NCBI RefSeq assembly: GCF_040436365.1
Contig: NZ_AP026369.1
Location: 1,551,501-1,615,500 of the forward strand
Length of the DNA: 64,000 nt
Origin: Hydrogenimonas sp. SS33
GTDB taxonomy: Bacteria > Campylobacterota > Campylobacteria > Campylobacterales > Hydrogenimonadaceae
Reading direction: 5' to 3'
Both the position numbers and the translations under genes were made by a program. Below, piece after piece: positions 43,368 through 52,231 of this stretch (positions are counted from its first letter, which is position 1; each line of letters opens with the position of its first letter). A model generated the notes under the pieces. That model had not been told where the DNA came from and did not search any database. It saw nothing but the letters and a program-made list of their open reading frames with translations.

Positions 43368-44177
43368 GTGAATTCCGGCAACCGAAACACCATCACCTCC
43401 GAAGGGGCCCTGCTGGCCAAAGCCCTTTCGGACTTTTTCACCACCAAGTTCCTGGCCCTCTCCGCCGCTCCTTTTCTCATCACGATGGCGATCGCCCTTT
43501 TCGTGCTTTTCCAGCTCTCCGGGGAGTTTTTCGACATGCTCAACGCCGCGGCCCAGGCGGGGCAGCAGGCAGGCGGCGCGCCGACGAACGAACTGGCGCA
43601 GTTCGCGAAAGAGTACCCGATCCTCTCGGCCATCGCAGGCAGCTTCATCTTCAAAGCGGTGGCGGGGACCCTCTTCTACATCATCGGCGGCGGGGTGGCG
43701 GTGCTGGCGTCGGTCATCATCGCCGTGGTCATCGTCGGCTTCTTCACCCCCGTTATCGTCAAAGAGGTCCACAGGCGCCACTACCCGAACATCGCCATGA
43801 AGGCGACGGTTCCCGTGACCGACTATCTCCTCTTCATGTTCAAGCAGCTGCTGCTCTTTCTCGTTTTCCTCGTCGTCTCACTGCCGTTTTGGTTCGTGCC
43901 GGTGCTGGGCATCGTCGCCATGAACGCCCCCTTCTATTTCCTTTTCCACAAACTCCTCACCCGAGACGTCGCCGGGGAGATCTTCGACAAGCAGGAGATG
44001 AACGAGGTCTTCCGCCGCGCCAAGTGGCGTATCATGACCACGACCCTCATTCTCTACCTCCTCTCCCTGATCCCCGGCGTGGGTATTCTGGGGCAGGTCT
44101 TTTTCGTCATCGTGCTGGCCCACCAGTTTTTCCAGGAGGCGGCGAGGCTGCGTGAAACGACTATGAGAAAAAGATAG
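43368..44177 (+). CDS. EI24/CysZ-like membrane protein
   Basis: 269 aa from GTG 43368 with AAGGAAAT upstream. Hydrophobic segments (about 25-52, 100-130, 155-185 and 215-250) and FFTTKFLALSAAPFLITMAI near the start fit the EI24 domain family, to which the sulfate permease-like CysZ belongs. A direct sulfate role is not supported by context. A repeat lies upstream and a lipoprotein gene follows after 12 bases. Confidence 0.75.
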   Translation: MNSGNRNTITSEGALLAKALSDFFTTKFLALSAAPFLITMAIALFVLFQLSGEFFDMLNAAAQAGQQAGGAPTNELAQFAKEYPILSAIAGSFIFKAVAGTLFYIIGGGVAVLASVIIAVVIVGFFTPVIVKEVHRRHYPNIAMKATVPVTDYLLFMFKQLLLFLVFLVVSLPFWFVPVLGIVAMNAPFYFLFHKLLTRDVAGEIFDKQEMNEVFRRAKWRIMTTTLILYLLSLIPGVGILGQVFFVIVLAHQFFQEAARLRETTMRKR

Positions 44178-44189
44178 AAGGGTATCGGC

Positions 44190-44822
44190 ATGAAAAGAGT
44201 TTTTCTTTTTTGCAGTGCCACCATTTTGGTTCTTTTAAGCGGCTGCGCAACGCGTTATCCGATGGGGCTCGATGAAAAGACATGGCAGACGCTTCCTCCG
44301 GCCGAACGGGTCAGGCTTCGGGAGAAACAGGCCGAAATCGATGCAAAACTACAAGCCCAGGAGGAACGCCACCGCCACGAAGAGCGAATGCGCCAACTAC
44401 AGATCGAAAAAGAGAGAGAGGCACGCATTACGACCCTCTACAAAAGAGCGGGTTACGGAAATATCGTCAGAGTCAATATCGAGGGGGGATGTTACCGCGA
44501 ATACAAAAAGTGCGAACGCTACCGTCCGGTATCGGTCATTCTCGCTCTGGGCGAAACCAAGCGGGTGCCGCTTGTGATGAGGTACGGCCAAAAAACCCTC
44601 TGGATCCGTTACGACAAGCAGGGGGTGACGATCGACGACGACAGCAATCTGAACGATTTCGATGCTGCCGTTTTGCTGCCCCGACGATGGGAGCGGGGCA
44701 GCGGTTACAGGATCTCGCTGAAAGAGCCTTACCGCAAAGGAGGGACCACCCTCACAAACGCCGAGGTATTTGTCCGCTTCTTCCCGATTCGCAACGACTG
44801 CCCTCCTTATCGGCACCGATAG
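44190..44822 (+). CDS. Lipoprotein, unknown function
   Basis: 210 aa. The signal peptide ends in the lipobox LLSGCATRYP (Cys at about residue 20), so it is probably lipid-anchored in the envelope. A charged helix (about 35-85) with EERHRHEERMRQLQIEKERE precedes a beta-rich C-terminal domain with a Cys pair (GGCYREYKKCERY). No named family is recognised. It is co-directional with the EI24 gene and ends before the glnS promoter. Confidence 0.8.
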   Translation: MKRVFLFCSATILVLLSGCATRYPMGLDEKTWQTLPPAERVRLREKQAEIDAKLQAQEERHRHEERMRQLQIEKEREARITTLYKRAGYGNIVRVNIEGGCYREYKKCERYRPVSVILALGETKRVPLVMRYGQKTLWIRYDKQGVTIDDDSNLNDFDAAVLLPRRWERGSGYRISLKEPYRKGGTTLTNAEVFVRFFPIRNDCPPYRHR

Positions 44823-44832
44823 GCAAAAATAG

Positions 44833-44838
44833 TATAAT
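44833..44838 (+). promoter_or_regulatory. -10 box for glnS
   Basis: TAGTATAAT, 27 bases before the glnS ATG; CAGAGGGTGA gives the ribosome-binding site. Confidence 0.5.
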
Positions 44839-44865
44839 TCCCTCCAAAAGTGCACAGAGGGTGAA

Positions 44866-47133
44866 ATGAGCGAAAAAAAAGATTTTCTACGGGCCATCGT
44901 CGAGGCGGACCTGAAGGCGGGCAGGGTCAAAGAGGTCGTCACCCGCTTCCCTCCCGAACCCAACGGTTTCCCCCACATCGGACACGCCAAGTCGATCGTG
45001 CTCAACTTCGGCGTCGCCAGGGATTACGGGGGGCGCTGCCATCTGCGCATGGACGACACCAACCCCGAAACCGAGGAGATGTGCTACGTCGAGGCGATCA
45101 AAGACGCCGTCAAATGGCTGGGCTTCGACTGGGGCGAGCACTTCTACTTCACCTCCGACTACTTCGAGCGGCTCTACGGCTACGCCGTTCAGCTGATCAA
45201 AATGGGTAAGGCCTACGTCGACAGCCTGAACGAAGAGGAGATCCGCAAATACCGGGGCACCGTCACCGAGCCGGGCCGGCGCAGTGTCTACGCCAAGCGC
45301 AGTGTCGAGGAGAACCTGGACCTCTTCGAGCGGATGCGCAAAGGGGAGTTCCCCGAAGGGGCCCATGTGCTGCGCGCCAGGATCGACATGGCCTCCCCCA
45401 ACATGAAGATGCGCGACCCGCTTCTCTACCGCATCCGCCACACCCCCCACTACCGCACGGGCAAGGCATGGCACATCTACCCGATGTACGATTTCGCCCA
45501 CTGCCTCTCCGACTATATCGAGGGAGTCACCCACTCCTTCTGCACCCTGGAATTCGAGAACAACCGGGAGGTTTACGACTGGATCCTCGATACGCTGCAG
45601 GTCGAGCCGCCCCGGCCCCACCAGTACGAATTCGCCCGGCTCAACATCACCTACACCGTCATGAGCAAGCGCAAACTGCTGGAACTGGTCAAAGGGGGCT
45701 ATGTCGACGGCTGGGACGACCCCCGCATGCCTACCATCGCCGGCTACCGCCGCCGGGGCTATACCCCCGAGTCCATCGTCAACTTCTGCGAGATGATCGG
45801 CGTCGCCAAAGCCAACTCCGTCGTGGATGTGGCGCAGTTGGAGTTCGCCATCCGCGACGACCTGAACCAAAAGGTGCCGCGGGTCATGTGCGTGCTCGAC
45901 CCGCTAAAGGTGACCATCGTCAACTACGAGGGTGCCGAAGAACTCGACGCCTCCTACTATCCGCCGGACGTTGCCAAAGAGGGCTCCCGCAAACTCCCTT
46001 TCTCCAGGGAGATCTACATCGACCGTGAGGATTTCAGCGAAAACCCGCCCAAAGGCTACTACCGCCTCACGCCCGACCAGCCCGTGCGCCTCAAGCACGC
46101 CTACATCATCGCCTGCGAAGAGGTAGTGAAGAATGAAGCGGGAAATATCGTGGAGATCAAAGCCCGCTACTTCCCCAACTCCAAAAGCGGCTCCGACACC
46201 AGCGGCATCAAAGTCAAAAGCGCTATCCAGTGGGTCGACGCCGCGCGGGGCAGACGGGCCGAAATACGCCTCTACGACCGGCTATTCAGGGTAGAAAACC
46301 CCCAGGGGGTCGAAGACCTCAACCCCGACTCCCTGCGCATCGTCAAAAACGCCGTCGTGGAGCCGGCGGTCATCGAAGAAATGCCCGACGAGCGCTTCCA
46401 GTTCGAGCGCATCGGCTACTTCTACGCCGACCCGGTGGATTACAGCGACGAAGCACCGGTTTTCAACCGCATCGTCAGCCTCAAGGACTCCTGGGCCAAA
46501 AAGAGCAAAAAGCCGGAAACCCCCAAAGCCGCGAAAGAGGTGCCGCAGAGAAAGCCGGAAACATCGAAAAAAGAGGAGATGCCGCCTCTTACGCCCGAAC
46601 AACAGACGCGGTTCGAGCGTTTCACCAAAGAGCTGGGCCTCGGCGGCGCCGTCGCCGACACCCTGGCCAGGGACGAAACGCTCAGCGAATTTTTCGAAAA
46701 GGCGCTTACCTTTGGCGAAAACCCCGCCACCATCGCCAACCTGGTCGCCAACGAAGTGGCCAGGGAGCTCAAGAACAAGACGCCCGAAGCGCTCCCTTTC
46801 GGTCCCGAACAGGTCGCAAGGCTGGCGAAGATGGTCGACGACGAAACCATCTCCACCAAAATCGCCAAACAGGTTTTCGAAGCCATGGCAAAAAGCGGTG
46901 AAAACCCCGAAGCGATCGTCGAGGCCAAAGGCCTGGTGCAGATCAGCGACCCGGCAGTCATCGGCCCGATCATCGATAAAGTCATCGCCGACAACCCCGA
47001 AAACGTCGCCAAATACCGAGAGGGGAACAAGAAACTGCTGGGCTTCTTTGTCGGCCAGGCCCTCAAAGCCACCGGCGGCAAAGCCAACCCGAAAGTGGTC
47101 AACGAACTGGTGGCTAAAAAGCTGGAGGCGTAG
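44866..47133 (+). CDS. glnS: Glutaminyl-tRNA synthetase with C-terminal YqeY domain
   Basis: 755 aa against about 555 for E. coli GlnRS. The class I HIGH motif is FPPEPNGFPHIGHAKS and the KMSKS-like motif is VMSKRKLLELV. A charged Lys/Pro linker (about 540-575) joins a YqeY/GatB-tail domain (about 580-755). It charges tRNA-Gln directly; the YqeY part may help tRNA binding, as in Deinococcus GlnRS. Helicobacter and Campylobacter rely on GatCAB, so a direct GlnRS is a notable variation within the phylum. Confidence 0.93.
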   Translation: MSEKKDFLRAIVEADLKAGRVKEVVTRFPPEPNGFPHIGHAKSIVLNFGVARDYGGRCHLRMDDTNPETEEMCYVEAIKDAVKWLGFDWGEHFYFTSDYFERLYGYAVQLIKMGKAYVDSLNEEEIRKYRGTVTEPGRRSVYAKRSVEENLDLFERMRKGEFPEGAHVLRARIDMASPNMKMRDPLLYRIRHTPHYRTGKAWHIYPMYDFAHCLSDYIEGVTHSFCTLEFENNREVYDWILDTLQVEPPRPHQYEFARLNITYTVMSKRKLLELVKGGYVDGWDDPRMPTIAGYRRRGYTPESIVNFCEMIGVAKANSVVDVAQLEFAIRDDLNQKVPRVMCVLDPLKVTIVNYEGAEELDASYYPPDVAKEGSRKLPFSREIYIDREDFSENPPKGYYRLTPDQPVRLKHAYIIACEEVVKNEAGNIVEIKARYFPNSKSGSDTSGIKVKSAIQWVDAARGRRAEIRLYDRLFRVENPQGVEDLNPDSLRIVKNAVVEPAVIEEMPDERFQFERIGYFYADPVDYSDEAPVFNRIVSLKDSWAKKSKKPETPKAAKEVPQRKPETSKKEEMPPLTPEQQTRFERFTKELGLGGAVADTLARDETLSEFFEKALTFGENPATIANLVANEVARELKNKTPEALPFGPEQVARLAKMVDDETISTKIAKQVFEAMAKSGENPEAIVEAKGLVQISDPAVIGPIIDKVIADNPENVAKYREGNKKLLGFFVGQALKATGGKANPKVVNELVAKKLEA

Positions 47134-47144
47134 CCTCCGGCTCT

Positions 47145-49739
47145 CTATCTCTTCGGCACATACTCCAGAATGACCGGTTCGCTGAAGTTGGGGACGTCGT
47201 CGTAGGTGAAGACGGCGTAGTACTTTTTCACGTCCAGCGCGCCGAAGTCGTCAAAGGTCCAGTTGTCGGGCCCGCCGTAGAGTTTGTCGCCGTCGTAGGG
47301 GGAGATGGGTTTTCGGAAGGGGTTTTTGATGACGAAAACCCCGCGGAAATCCTTCTCCTTCGGATTTTTCCAGGTCAGCTTGATCCTGCCGTTTTCGATT
47401 TTATAGGCCAGGCCGGTGACGGGGCCTACGGGGCGGCGGCGTTTGTGGAGGTATTCGATGACCAGCTTCGGGGTGAACTCCGGATGGCTGCTGTGCCACT
47501 CCACGACCGAATTTTTCACCACCTTTTTGGCGCTGCTGGGACGCAGCAGGAAGGCGATGGACTTGCGGTCGCGCAGGCGGTTGCCCAGCTCCTGGATGGC
47601 GTAGGAGTCGAAGACAAAGACCTGCTCCTGGTTCTTCAGCTCGTTGACACTGACATCGTAGCCGATGTTTTCGATGATCTGCCGGTTTTTGATCGCCTCG
47701 TAGTTGCGTTCGATGTCGGCGTCGATCATCTCCAGGTGGAAGCGGATATTCTCCTTGGCATAGACCTTGACCGGGTTGAGCACCACATAGGCACGGGTGA
47801 TCTCCATGAACTCCCAGTCCGGCAGTGACCCCAGTTCCACGTCGAAGGTGGCGTAGATCTTCTTTCCCTCTCCGTCGAAGCCGCTGACGATGCGCCCCTC
47901 CTCCACGCCGCCGGCCCGGACCGTGTAGCTCTGGCGCGGGAAGAGCTCCATACGGTTGGGCTCCAGGGTATAGGTAATCTCCAGATGGGGGCGGAACGCC
48001 AGCCCCCCGCCGAATTTTCCGTACCCGATGTCCCACTGCATCATCTGGGAGGTGCGGCCCACCTCCAGGGTTTTCGGCCCCTCGATGCGGAAGACCACCT
48101 CCTTGTTGGCGATCTGCTCCTGCAATACTCTGCATTCGGCTTCGCTGAACTCCCAGCTGCGCCAGATCCCCTGGGTCAGGTGGTTGCTGGGGGTCGGGCG
48201 CCCGACGTATGAACGTATGTTCATGGCCTCTACATCCTCGAATTTCGTGATGTCGCCGATACTCTCTGGGGCGACGATCCCCGCATCCCATTCGCCGTAC
48301 TTCTCGATCGTCACGCCGACCCGGTTCATCGGGTAGAGGCGCAGGCGCGCCCGTTTGATGACGGCGTTTTCGGGGATGGTTTTTAGCGGGATCGTGATGA
48401 CGGCGTAGCTGACCCCCTTGTTTTCGTTGACCCCGACAAAGAGGGAGTTGACCCCGAAGTGCGAGGCGTTGTCCTTGAGCTTCTGGGCTACGTAGCCGGT
48501 CTTGTCTGGCAAAGGGAAGTAGGTGCGGTGGAATTCGTCGTCGTCCACGTGGGTGCGCACCGCCAAAACCGGGGCGAAGGGGGATTTTCGGCCCGTCTTC
48601 TTGTCGACGGCGCGGATGTGGTAGAAGTAGGGGGTGTCGCTGAGCAGGTTGTGGTCGGCGAAGCGGTTGGACTGGGTCAGCCCCATCAGGTTGAAGGGGC
48701 GGCAGTAGCTCTTCTCCCGCCGGCTCCGGTAGATTTCGAAGTAGATATCTTCCCCCTCGCCGAAAGGGTAGGGCTCCCACTCCAAAGTCACATTGTCCTT
48801 GCCCACGAAGGTGGCGCGGAAGTTTTCGGGCCGGGGCATCTGCCCCTCTTTGGCGTAGTTGGGCACCTCTTTGAGCGCCGCGATGAGGGCGGGGATGTGC
48901 TCGCGGATATGCTCGATCATCACATCCAGGTAGTCGGAGATGTTCCGTGTCCCGACCTCGACGACGCTGGCGATGATCCCTTTGGAGTAGTAGAACTCCC
49001 GCCCGCTGCCGCTGATGAGCTTCGCCGGGGGCTTGCCCTGGTGGATGCCATACTGGCGGTCGGAGATTTTGCGGATCTCTTCGGCCATGTTGGCGCAGAG
49101 CACGTTCATGTCGGTGGTGTCGATCGTATCTTCGTGGCGGAAGTCGTGGGCCGGGAAGAAGACGTTGCCCTGGGAGTGGTAGTCCAGGGCGATGGCGATG
49201 TTGGGGTGGCTCTCGACGAAGTCGCGTAGCGCCCTGGTTTCCGGCTCGCTGAAGGGTTCGGGGCCGCCGTAGACGTTGGAGTCAGGCTTGCTCGACTTGA
49301 CGAAGCCGACGGGAAAGTTGCGGTTGAGGTCGACGCCGTAGCTGCCGTCGGCATTCTGGCGCCGGTTTTTCCGCCAGAAGCTGAAGTGGTTGCGGCTGTA
49401 CTCGAACCCGTCGGGGTTGGCGCAGGGGATCATGTACAAAGCGGCGTTGGCCAGGGCCTGCTGGACGTCGTGGTCGTAGGCGATGTTGCGGTCGACGTAC
49501 TGGGCGAAGCCGATGGCCAGCTCCAGGCCGATCCACTCTCTGGCGTGAATCGTCCCCGTGTAGAAGAGCGCCGGTTTCCCGTGGGCCCTCTGCACATCCT
49601 GGGAGATGGTGACGGCGATGATGTCGCGCTTCTCCCAGGTTTGGCCGATCACCTCCACGGCAAAAAGGTCCGGCCGCCGCCGGGCCAACTCCCCGAACAG
49701 GGCAACGGCTTCGTCATAGGAGTGGTAGAGTTGTTTCAA
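47145..49739 (-). CDS. Large M14-family zinc carboxypeptidase with beta-sandwich tail
   Basis: 864 aa. The M14 domain (about 1-295) has zinc ligands His65/Glu68 (HAREW) and His188 (DYHSQGN), DLNRNFP at 137-143 and catalytic Glu261 (VVEVGT). A fibronectin-III-like stretch (about 305-395), two DNRLRE-like jelly-roll regions (about 405-575 and 585-745) and a last Fn3-like part follow. There is no signal peptide. It trims C-terminal residues; the substrate is unknown. It is the last gene of the four-gene operon, 39 bases after the ATP-grasp/HhH gene. Confidence 0.87.
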   Translation of the reverse strand: MKQLYHSYDEAVALFGELARRRPDLFAVEVIGQTWEKRDIIAVTISQDVQRAHGKPALFYTGTIHAREWIGLELAIGFAQYVDRNIAYDHDVQQALANAALYMIPCANPDGFEYSRNHFSFWRKNRRQNADGSYGVDLNRNFPVGFVKSSKPDSNVYGGPEPFSEPETRALRDFVESHPNIAIALDYHSQGNVFFPAHDFRHEDTIDTTDMNVLCANMAEEIRKISDRQYGIHQGKPPAKLISGSGREFYYSKGIIASVVEVGTRNISDYLDVMIEHIREHIPALIAALKEVPNYAKEGQMPRPENFRATFVGKDNVTLEWEPYPFGEGEDIYFEIYRSRREKSYCRPFNLMGLTQSNRFADHNLLSDTPYFYHIRAVDKKTGRKSPFAPVLAVRTHVDDDEFHRTYFPLPDKTGYVAQKLKDNASHFGVNSLFVGVNENKGVSYAVITIPLKTIPENAVIKRARLRLYPMNRVGVTIEKYGEWDAGIVAPESIGDITKFEDVEAMNIRSYVGRPTPSNHLTQGIWRSWEFSEAECRVLQEQIANKEVVFRIEGPKTLEVGRTSQMMQWDIGYGKFGGGLAFRPHLEITYTLEPNRMELFPRQSYTVRAGGVEEGRIVSGFDGEGKKIYATFDVELGSLPDWEFMEITRAYVVLNPVKVYAKENIRFHLEMIDADIERNYEAIKNRQIIENIGYDVSVNELKNQEQVFVFDSYAIQELGNRLRDRKSIAFLLRPSSAKKVVKNSVVEWHSSHPEFTPKLVIEYLHKRRRPVGPVTGLAYKIENGRIKLTWKNPKEKDFRGVFVIKNPFRKPISPYDGDKLYGGPDNWTFDDFGALDVKKYYAVFTYDDVPNFSEPVILEYVPKR

Positions 49740-49778
49740 TGGTTATCCTCACAGTCGGTCTGTTGAATCTTCGTCTGG

Positions 49779-51302
49779 CTATTTGACGGCAAGATGCTCC
49801 TTGATCTTTTCGAATTTCTTTTTTCCGATCCCTTTGACCTTCTTCAGGTCCTCCAGTGTTTCGAAGGGGCCGTGCTTTTCGCGGAACTCGACGATCTTCT
49901 CCGCCAGCTTCCTGCCGACACTCTTGATTTTGGCCAGGGCTTTGACGCCCGCCTTGTTAATGTCGGTCTTGCTGTGAAGGTCCTGGGCCCATACTTTGAG
50001 GGTCTGCTTGTCGATGCCCTCCAGCTCCAGCAGTTCGTCGAGACTCTTGATGTCGTGGCTGTGGATGTAGCGGATCACTTCGACGGCGATCTCCTCCTCC
50101 ATGCCGTGCAGCGTCATCAGCTCCGTCAGCGTCACATTGTCCAGGGAGATTTCGCTATCTTCCGGTTCATCGCGTATCTCCGCCCCCTTCTTCGCCTCTT
50201 CCATCACCGCTTCGGGGATCTCCTCCTCCTTTTTCAGGGGCGCCCTGTGCAGGTGCGAATCGTCGGGGATATCTTCGGGCACGCTCTCTTCGGTCAGCTC
50301 CACGTCCCAGTCCGCCTCTTTGTCCTTGAGGTAGTAGGCGCCGTCGGTGGAGGGGATGTAGCGGCTGAACTCGATATGGCGCATGGTCCGCAGCAGCGAG
50401 GGGTCGATCTTGCCCAGCTCCTCCCAGTTGTAGAGGGGGATATGGGGCTTTTTGAAGTAGCCTTCGGAGAAGTCCCACATCAGGTACTGGCCGATCCAGT
50501 CGCGGAAGTAGGGGAAGGCGGCGAAGGCGGTGGCGCACTCGAGAATGTAGTATTTGCCGTCGTACTCGGCGATGTCGCAGGCCCAGTACTCAGCCTTGGC
50601 GGCCTTGGAAGCCTCCACCGCCAGCTCCAGCGCCCCCATCGGCACGCCGTCGTAGGTCATGTAGCCCCCCTGGGAGGTGTTGGTGATCTCCATATCCTCC
50701 CCGGCGACCCGCCAGAAGGCGCAGGCGGGTTTGTGGCCGATGAGCATGACCCGGATGTCGGCGCGCAGGGGGATGCACTCCTGGATGTACATGGGCATGT
50801 ACTTCTTCTCGTCGAAGAGCTTTTTCGCCTCCTCTTTGGATTTGACTTTGTGGACATAGTAGCCGCCGTAGTTGGAGGGACCGTAGCTTCGCTTGACGAT
50901 GATGGGGTAGTCGCACTCCTCCAGATATCTGTATCCCTCTTCCCGGTCGTAGAAGATCTTCGTTTCGGGGTGGGAGAGGTTGTGCTTCTCGCAGAAGAGG
51001 GTGACATTCTCTTTGCTTTTGTTGGCGAACTGCGTCTCGATGGAGGGGACGAAGCGCACATGGGGCAGCGCCTTGGCGATTTCCCGGAAGGTTTCGTAGG
51101 CGGTGGCGGGGATGTTGCCCACCAGAATGTCGATCTTCTTGCGTTTCACCTCCTCGATGAAGCGCTCCTTGTCGTTGCCCCAGTGGTAGACCACCGTCTC
51201 AATCTTGTCGGGCCACCCCTTGAAGTTGGAGCGGTCAAAAAACCGCAGGACGTAGTCGAGATAGAGGAGCCCGATCTTGGGAAGCTTTTTTCTTTTGGCC
51301 AT
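49779..51302 (-). CDS. RimK-like ATP-grasp protein fused to helix-hairpin-helix domains
   Basis: 507 aa. The ATP-grasp half (1 to about 275) shows YPIIVKRSYGPSNYGGYYV (Lys137), MYIQECIP (Glu175) and YILECATAF. Here Glu255 is kept but the second Mg-binding Asn of the usual E-x-N is Ala257. After an acidic linker (about 330-385) come HhH-like regions at 388-443 and a canonical ComEA-type (HhH)2 at 445-507 (DINKAGVKALAKIKSVGRKL). The domain order suggests a DNA-bound amidoligase or a non-catalytic partner of the next ligase. It starts 2 bases after that gene. Confidence 0.88.
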   Translation of the reverse strand: MAKRKKLPKIGLLYLDYVLRFFDRSNFKGWPDKIETVVYHWGNDKERFIEEVKRKKIDILVGNIPATAYETFREIAKALPHVRFVPSIETQFANKSKENVTLFCEKHNLSHPETKIFYDREEGYRYLEECDYPIIVKRSYGPSNYGGYYVHKVKSKEEAKKLFDEKKYMPMYIQECIPLRADIRVMLIGHKPACAFWRVAGEDMEITNTSQGGYMTYDGVPMGALELAVEASKAAKAEYWACDIAEYDGKYYILECATAFAAFPYFRDWIGQYLMWDFSEGYFKKPHIPLYNWEELGKIDPSLLRTMRHIEFSRYIPSTDGAYYLKDKEADWDVELTEESVPEDIPDDSHLHRAPLKKEEEIPEAVMEEAKKGAEIRDEPEDSEISLDNVTLTELMTLHGMEEEIAVEVIRYIHSHDIKSLDELLELEGIDKQTLKVWAQDLHSKTDINKAGVKALAKIKSVGRKLAEKIVEFREKHGPFETLEDLKKVKGIGKKKFEKIKEHLAVK

Positions 51303-51304
51303 GA

Positions 51305-52231
51305 TTATCCTTCTTTCTTTTTTGATTTGCCGTCGATCAGGTCGACAACTTTTTCGATTTTTCTCCCGTTGAAGTCGAGCCCCATCTTCTCCTGCTCGGG
51401 GGTGGCGAAGGCGGGGATGCCGTTGACTTCAAGGACAATGTACTCCTCTTTCGTGCGGTCGAAGATGATGTCGACGCCGGCGATCTCCAGCCCCGTCACC
51501 TTCGCCGCCCTGAGCGCGAGGTCAATAACCGCATCGTCGGGCTCGCGCAAAAAGACGCTGCCGCCGCTGGTGATGTTGGTGCGCCAGTCGGCACCCCCCG
51601 CCCTGCGCCCGTAGCAGCCGATATACTCGCCGTCGACAATGTCGACCCGGTAGTCGGTGCGGTCGTAGTCGACGAACTTCTCCACATAGAAGAAGCGCAG
51701 GTCCATCTGGTTGAGAAAGGGCATCAGCATATCCAGCGTCTCCCGGGAGTCGATCTTCGTCAGCCCCACACCGCCCCAGCCGTCGGTGGGCTTGTAGACC
51801 ATCTGCTTCCACTCGGCGATGAACCGGCGGAGCCGCTCGGTGTCGTCCCGGTGGCAGAGCCGGAAATCGGCGGTGGGCACACCGTGGTTGCGCAGCAGGT
51901 GGGCGGTCTGGAACTTGTCTTCGGTCAGGGCGAAGGAGCGGTAGTTGTTCAGGCAGGGCACGATGCGGTCGATCGCTTCGTAGAGGAACATCTGGTACTG
52001 GGTCTGCTCGCCGGCATTGTAGCTGAAAAAGGCGTCCAGCTCCTCCATGACGACCAGGTTCCCCTCCCTGTCGGGGCAGAGGGTTTGGCCGCTTTCGACA
52101 TAGGCATGGCGCAGGTTGAGCCCCGTGACGGCGTCGATGCCCCGTTCCTTCAGTTTGGCGACGATCTTCTCTTCGATGACGTCGCCGCCTCCGTTTTGAT
52201 ACATCCAGATTCCCACTTTGCGTCGGCTCAT
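51305..52231 (-). CDS. RimK-family ATP-grasp amidoligase
   Basis: 308 aa. The ATP-grasp core is complete: Lys147 in VYKPTDGWGG, the acceptor loop WRTNITSGGS (216-225), Asp254 in GVDIIFD and Glu268/Asn270 in VLEVNGIPAFATPE. RimK-type enzymes add glutamate or other amino acids to a peptide C terminus with ATP. It overlaps the M20 gene by 4 bases. In this operon it is the most likely active ligase. The substrate is not determined. Confidence 0.9.
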   Translation of the reverse strand: MSRRKVGIWMYQNGGGDVIEEKIVAKLKERGIDAVTGLNLRHAYVESGQTLCPDREGNLVVMEELDAFFSYNAGEQTQYQMFLYEAIDRIVPCLNNYRSFALTEDKFQTAHLLRNHGVPTADFRLCHRDDTERLRRFIAEWKQMVYKPTDGWGGVGLTKIDSRETLDMLMPFLNQMDLRFFYVEKFVDYDRTDYRVDIVDGEYIGCYGRRAGGADWRTNITSGGSVFLREPDDAVIDLALRAAKVTGLEIAGVDIIFDRTKEEYIVLEVNGIPAFATPEQEKMGLDFNGRKIEKVVDLIDGKSKKKEG

